64,000 nucleotides of DNA from an uncultured Lachnospiraceae bacterium (GTDB taxonomy: Bacteria > Bacillota > Clostridia > Lachnospirales > Lachnospiraceae), in the NCBI GenBank assembly GCA_946414885.1, contig CAMKQH010000017.1, positions 1 to 64,000 of the forward strand, written 5' to 3'. The translations under genes were made by a program, and so were the position numbers. Of this stretch, positions 61,604-64,000 are shown piece by piece. Under the pieces are notes generated by a model. It worked only from the letters and a program-made list of their open reading frames with translations, did no database searches and was not told where the DNA came from. Position 1 is the stretch's first letter; every line of letters begins with the position of its first letter.

Positions 61604-62131
61604 CTATACGTAATAAACGTAATTTTCCTTTCTGGGTGCCGCTTCCCTTGCAGGCGCTGCCGCGTAGCCAAGGGCGCAATGTCCAATTCCTTCGTACTCT
61701 CCCTCGATGCCAAGCTTCTTTAAAAGGTTCTTTCCAAAGTCGGATTCAAACTCTTCTTTTGCCCTGTGGATCCAGATGGAAGCAACCCCAAGACTCTCCG
61801 CCGCATTCATGAGATTCCCCAAAACTAGGGAACCGTCATAAAGATACGTGGGAACGTCCTTCCTCGCAAGAACGATCAAAACCACGGGCGCTCCGTAGAA
61901 CGGATCATAATCCTCTCCCCAGCCGGGAGCTGCCTTGCGGTTCTCCACCATCAGTTCATCGCGAAGCTTTTTGTCCGTAACTGCAATGATGATCGGGCTC
62001 TGCTTTCCCATGCCGGTTGCCGCATAGGTTCCAGCCCTGACAATGGCCTTCAGTTCTTCGTCCTTGATCATGTCAGGCTTGAAATTCCTGCAGCTCCGCC
62101 TCGTCTCCAACACCTTCAAAGTCTCGTTCAT
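61604..62131 (-). CDS. Nitroreductase-family protein
   Basis: 175 residues. RRSCRNFKPDMIKDEELKAIVRAGTYAATG is the FMN-binding N-terminal pattern; GSLVLGNLMNAAESLGVASIWIHRAKEEF and the C-terminal IGHCALGYAA complete the fold. NAD(P)H-dependent FMN oxidoreductase of unknown substrate. It lies 76 bp downstream of the MalY-like gene and may share its transcript. Confidence 0.88.
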   Translation of the reverse strand: MNETLKVLETRRSCRNFKPDMIKDEELKAIVRAGTYAATGMGKQSPIIIAVTDKKLRDELMVENRKAAPGWGEDYDPFYGAPVVLIVLARKDVPTYLYDGSLVLGNLMNAAESLGVASIWIHRAKEEFESDFGKNLLKKLGIEGEYEGIGHCALGYAAAPAREAAPRKENYVYYV

Positions 62132-62207
62132 TTTGTACCCTCCTTTTTACTATACAGATCCGCCGTTTCCCATACGGCAGGATCAGTTTTCCAGCCTCGA
62201 TCCTCCT

Positions 62208-63446
62208 TTATGCGCCATACCCCGAAAGTCCGCGTCTAAGGCGCTCCAATCCATCCATCAGTCGCTCTCTGGGGCAAGCCACGTTCAACCGCAAAAACGG
62301 TTCTCCCGCCTTGCCGTACTCAGCGCCGTCCGATACGAAAAGTCCCGTCTTCTTCCGGATAAATTCTGCCAGCTCCACGCTGTTTTTCGTATAGTTTCTG
62401 CAATCCAGCCAGAGCAGATACGTGGCCTCGGAGGGCACAAGATGTACCATGGGAAGCTTTTCTTCCAGGAATTCCCGCACGATGCGTTTATTATCTGATA
62501 AATATTCCCGCAGGGCATCCAGCCAGGGGCCTCCCTTCGTAAATGCCGCCACGGCAACGCCGCACGCAAACGTATTGGGCTCTGCCACCTCATCCGTATT
62601 TAAGCCTCTCCAGACCTTATGCCGGATCACGGGATCCGACGCGAAGACTGCTGCCGTCTGCATTCCCGCAAGATTAAACGTTTTCGTCGGCGCGATGCAG
62701 GTAATGCTGTTCTCCCGGCAGGCTTCCGATACGGACGCAAAAGGCACGTATTCCTTCCCCGGATCCGTGAGGTCACAGTGGATCTCATCCGAAACCACCA
62801 GCACGTGGTGCTTCTTGCAGAGCTCGCCAATCTTCGCAAGCTCCTCCCTCGACCAGATCCTACCCACGGGATTGTGGGGATTGCAAAGGATCATCATGGT
62901 CGTCTGCGGATTCGAAAGCGCCGCCTCAAGCGCCGTAAAATCAATGACGTACTCCTGCTCCGTCAGGGTTATTTCACTGGCACTGCCCCTTGCTTCTTTC
63001 ACGTTATGGTCTGACATGCCTGCATCCGGCCGGTAACGAAGCGGGCATTGCACCACGTTCCTACCGTTATTTACAATGGAATTGAAGAAAATATTATATA
63101 CCGGCGTAAGGATCAGTATGTTCTCGCCCACCGTCGTCATCTTACGCACAATGCTCGAGAGTGCCGGAACAACGCCCGTACAGAAGATCATCCAGTCCTT
63201 TTCAATCTTGAAGTGATGCCGCGTCTCCCACCAGTTCTGATAGGCGTCATACCACTCCTTGGGCACCACGTTATATCCAAACACGCCGTGTGCCGCCCTC
63301 TTTTCAATGGCCTCTCTCACGCAGGGCGCCGTCTCGAAGTCCATGTCCGCCACCCACATAGGCAGCTCGCCTTCCTTTACGTCCCACTTGTATGAATCCG
63401 TTCTCCGCCGGTCCACCAATTTGTCAAAATCAAACGTTTCCCCCAT
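62208..63446 (-). CDS. MalY/PatB-type PLP-dependent C-S lyase or aminotransferase
   Basis: 412 residues. Fold type I PLP enzyme. KWDVKEGELPMWVADMDFETAPCVREAI and GVFGY are the MalY/PatB N-terminal hallmarks; CNPHNPVGRIWSREEL, VSDEIHCDLT and PLP-binding Lys in IAPTKTFNLAGMQ follow. Such enzymes cleave cystathionine to homocysteine. The gap to the preceding DUF3737 gene is 9 bp, so the two are cotranscribed. Confidence 0.93.
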   Translation of the reverse strand: MGETFDFDKLVDRRRTDSYKWDVKEGELPMWVADMDFETAPCVREAIEKRAAHGVFGYNVVPKEWYDAYQNWWETRHHFKIEKDWMIFCTGVVPALSSIVRKMTTVGENILILTPVYNIFFNSIVNNGRNVVQCPLRYRPDAGMSDHNVKEARGSASEITLTEQEYVIDFTALEAALSNPQTTMMILCNPHNPVGRIWSREELAKIGELCKKHHVLVVSDEIHCDLTDPGKEYVPFASVSEACRENSITCIAPTKTFNLAGMQTAAVFASDPVIRHKVWRGLNTDEVAEPNTFACGVAVAAFTKGGPWLDALREYLSDNKRIVREFLEEKLPMVHLVPSEATYLLWLDCRNYTKNSVELAEFIRKKTGLFVSDGAEYGKAGEPFLRLNVACPRERLMDGLERLRRGLSGYGA

Positions 63447-63455
63447 ACCTTCGCC

Positions 63456-64000
63456 CTATACCCCTCTGCAGACAATCCTCGTCTTTTCGGGATCGATCTT
63501 GTCCTTCTCCAGGATCAGTTCCCCGATCTCATCCGCCGTAATGGTGCCGGAGGAAGGATTCAGGACGCTGTCGATCTTTCCCGTGATCTCTGCCTCCACG
63601 CTCGAATACTCAAAGGCCAGCGTGGTGTTCAGAAGCTTGCAGTTTTTCATGACCAGATTCTCGATATAGCACATGCCCTGCAGACTCTCGATGGTACAGT
63701 TCACAAAGGTCAGATTCTTCGAGTTCCATCCCAGGTATTCCCCGGAAATAAAGGAATCATACACCGTCACGTTCTCCGCATTCCAGAAGGAATCCTTCGA
63801 AAGCAGGCGGCTGTTACGGATTTCCACGTTCTTCGCCCCGTCAAAGGAATAATTTCCGTAAAGCGTAAAATCATCCACCTTGATATTACTGGAATTCATG
63901 GCAAAATAATTGCCCTTTGCCGTCACGTGCGAAAGCTCCACGTTCTCGCAGCTCCAAAGCGTCTCCTCCGCATTGGAGAAGGAAACGTTGCGGAGGGTCA
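63456..64000 (-). CDS. DUF3737 family protein (partial, C-terminal part)
   Basis: The reading frame continues past the GTG used in the track to the window edge (upstream residues TLRNVSFSNAEETLWSCENV), so the gene starts outside. Repeated short motifs (NSSNIKVDDFTLYGNYSFDGAKNVEIRNSRL, FWNAENVTVYDS, WNSKNLTFVNCTIES) form a right-handed beta-helix as in DUF3737. Known members are of unknown function, often beside MalY-type genes. It is followed by the MalY gene after 9 bp. Confidence 0.85.
   Translation of the reverse strand, partial: TLRNVSFSNAEETLWSCENVELSHVTAKGNYFAMNSSNIKVDDFTLYGNYSFDGAKNVEIRNSRLLSKDSFWNAENVTVYDSFISGEYLGWNSKNLTFVNCTIESLQGMCYIENLVMKNCKLLNTTLAFEYSSVEAEITGKIDSVLNPSSGTITADEIGELILEKDKIDPEKTRIVCRGV

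Overview
The window looks like a chromosomal segment of a low- to mid-GC Firmicute, most likely a member of the Lachnospiraceae (Clostridia). The evidence is the rpmG-secE-nusG-rplK-rplA-rplJ-rplL-rpoB-rpoC order with a Firmicutes-type L10 leader, a monoderm-type Tad pilus locus without a secretin, a SipL-like (SPOCS + LysM) sporulation protein, the PyrK/PyrD type-B pair, small DUF951 and DUF1934 proteins, and strong AGGAGG ribosome binding sites. No rRNA, tRNA, CRISPR array or transposase gene was found. From 0.5 to 40.5 kb almost everything is on the minus strand. The strand switches at a promoter-rich intergenic region around 40.5-40.9 kb that carries a cluster of DnaA boxes.

Layout. 1-480: tandem hairpin repeats and a long palindromic element downstream of rpoC. 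0.5-12 kb: transcription/translation operon with its own promoters, L10 leader attenuator and terminators. 12-13.6 kb: UDP-galactopyranose mutase and an HTH regulator. 13.7-21.3 kb: a nine-gene Tad/Flp pilus locus. 21.6-26.4 kb: HAD phosphatase, truncated AMP-ligase-like protein, DUF2442 protein, MalT-like LuxR regulator. 26.4-27.8 kb: a 39-residue membrane peptide (plus strand) and a serine hydrolase. 28.4-29.9 kb: GH51 arabinofuranosidase, bordered by two different tandem-repeat arrays. 30.1-36.3 kb: a peptide secretion and sensing module. 36.5-40.5 kb: sugar isomerase, DUF4867 protein and xylulokinase. 40.9-44.5 kb (plus): tocopherol-cyclase-like protein, aroA, carbamate kinase. 44.6-52.9 kb: cell-wall hydrolase, lipoprotein foldase, DUF1934 protein, glutamate racemase, GntR regulator, ispE, sipL. 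53-56.5 kb: two tandem paralogous lipoproteins bracketed by palindromic elements. 56.6-64 kb: pyrK-pyrD, DUF951, YdcF-like, sirtuin, azlCD, nitroreductase, MalY-type lyase and a partial DUF3737 protein.

The most interesting unit is the peptide module at 30.1-36.3 kb. The ORF track lists its histidine kinase, LytTR response regulator, C39-peptidase ABC exporter and HlyD-like adaptor, but not its two small genes. One encodes a 50-residue precursor with a double-glycine leader and a Tyr-rich mature part. The other encodes a 25-residue Trp/Leu-rich peptide. Each small gene is preceded by a 20-bp-period direct repeat (GATGAACGACGT) and a -10 box, with identical 32-bp spacing in both places. This is what a peptide-triggered, LytTR-activated regulon looks like.

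The second notable unit is a family of three long imperfect palindromes (near 0.3, 53.0 and 54.8 kb). Their stems differ in sequence but keep pairing and share the same bulges and mismatches. Two of them share a 102-bp core that is inverted relative to its flanks. GH51, the isomerase and xylulokinase suggest pentose (arabinose) use, and an AAACGATTTA motif near both promoters may be a shared operator.
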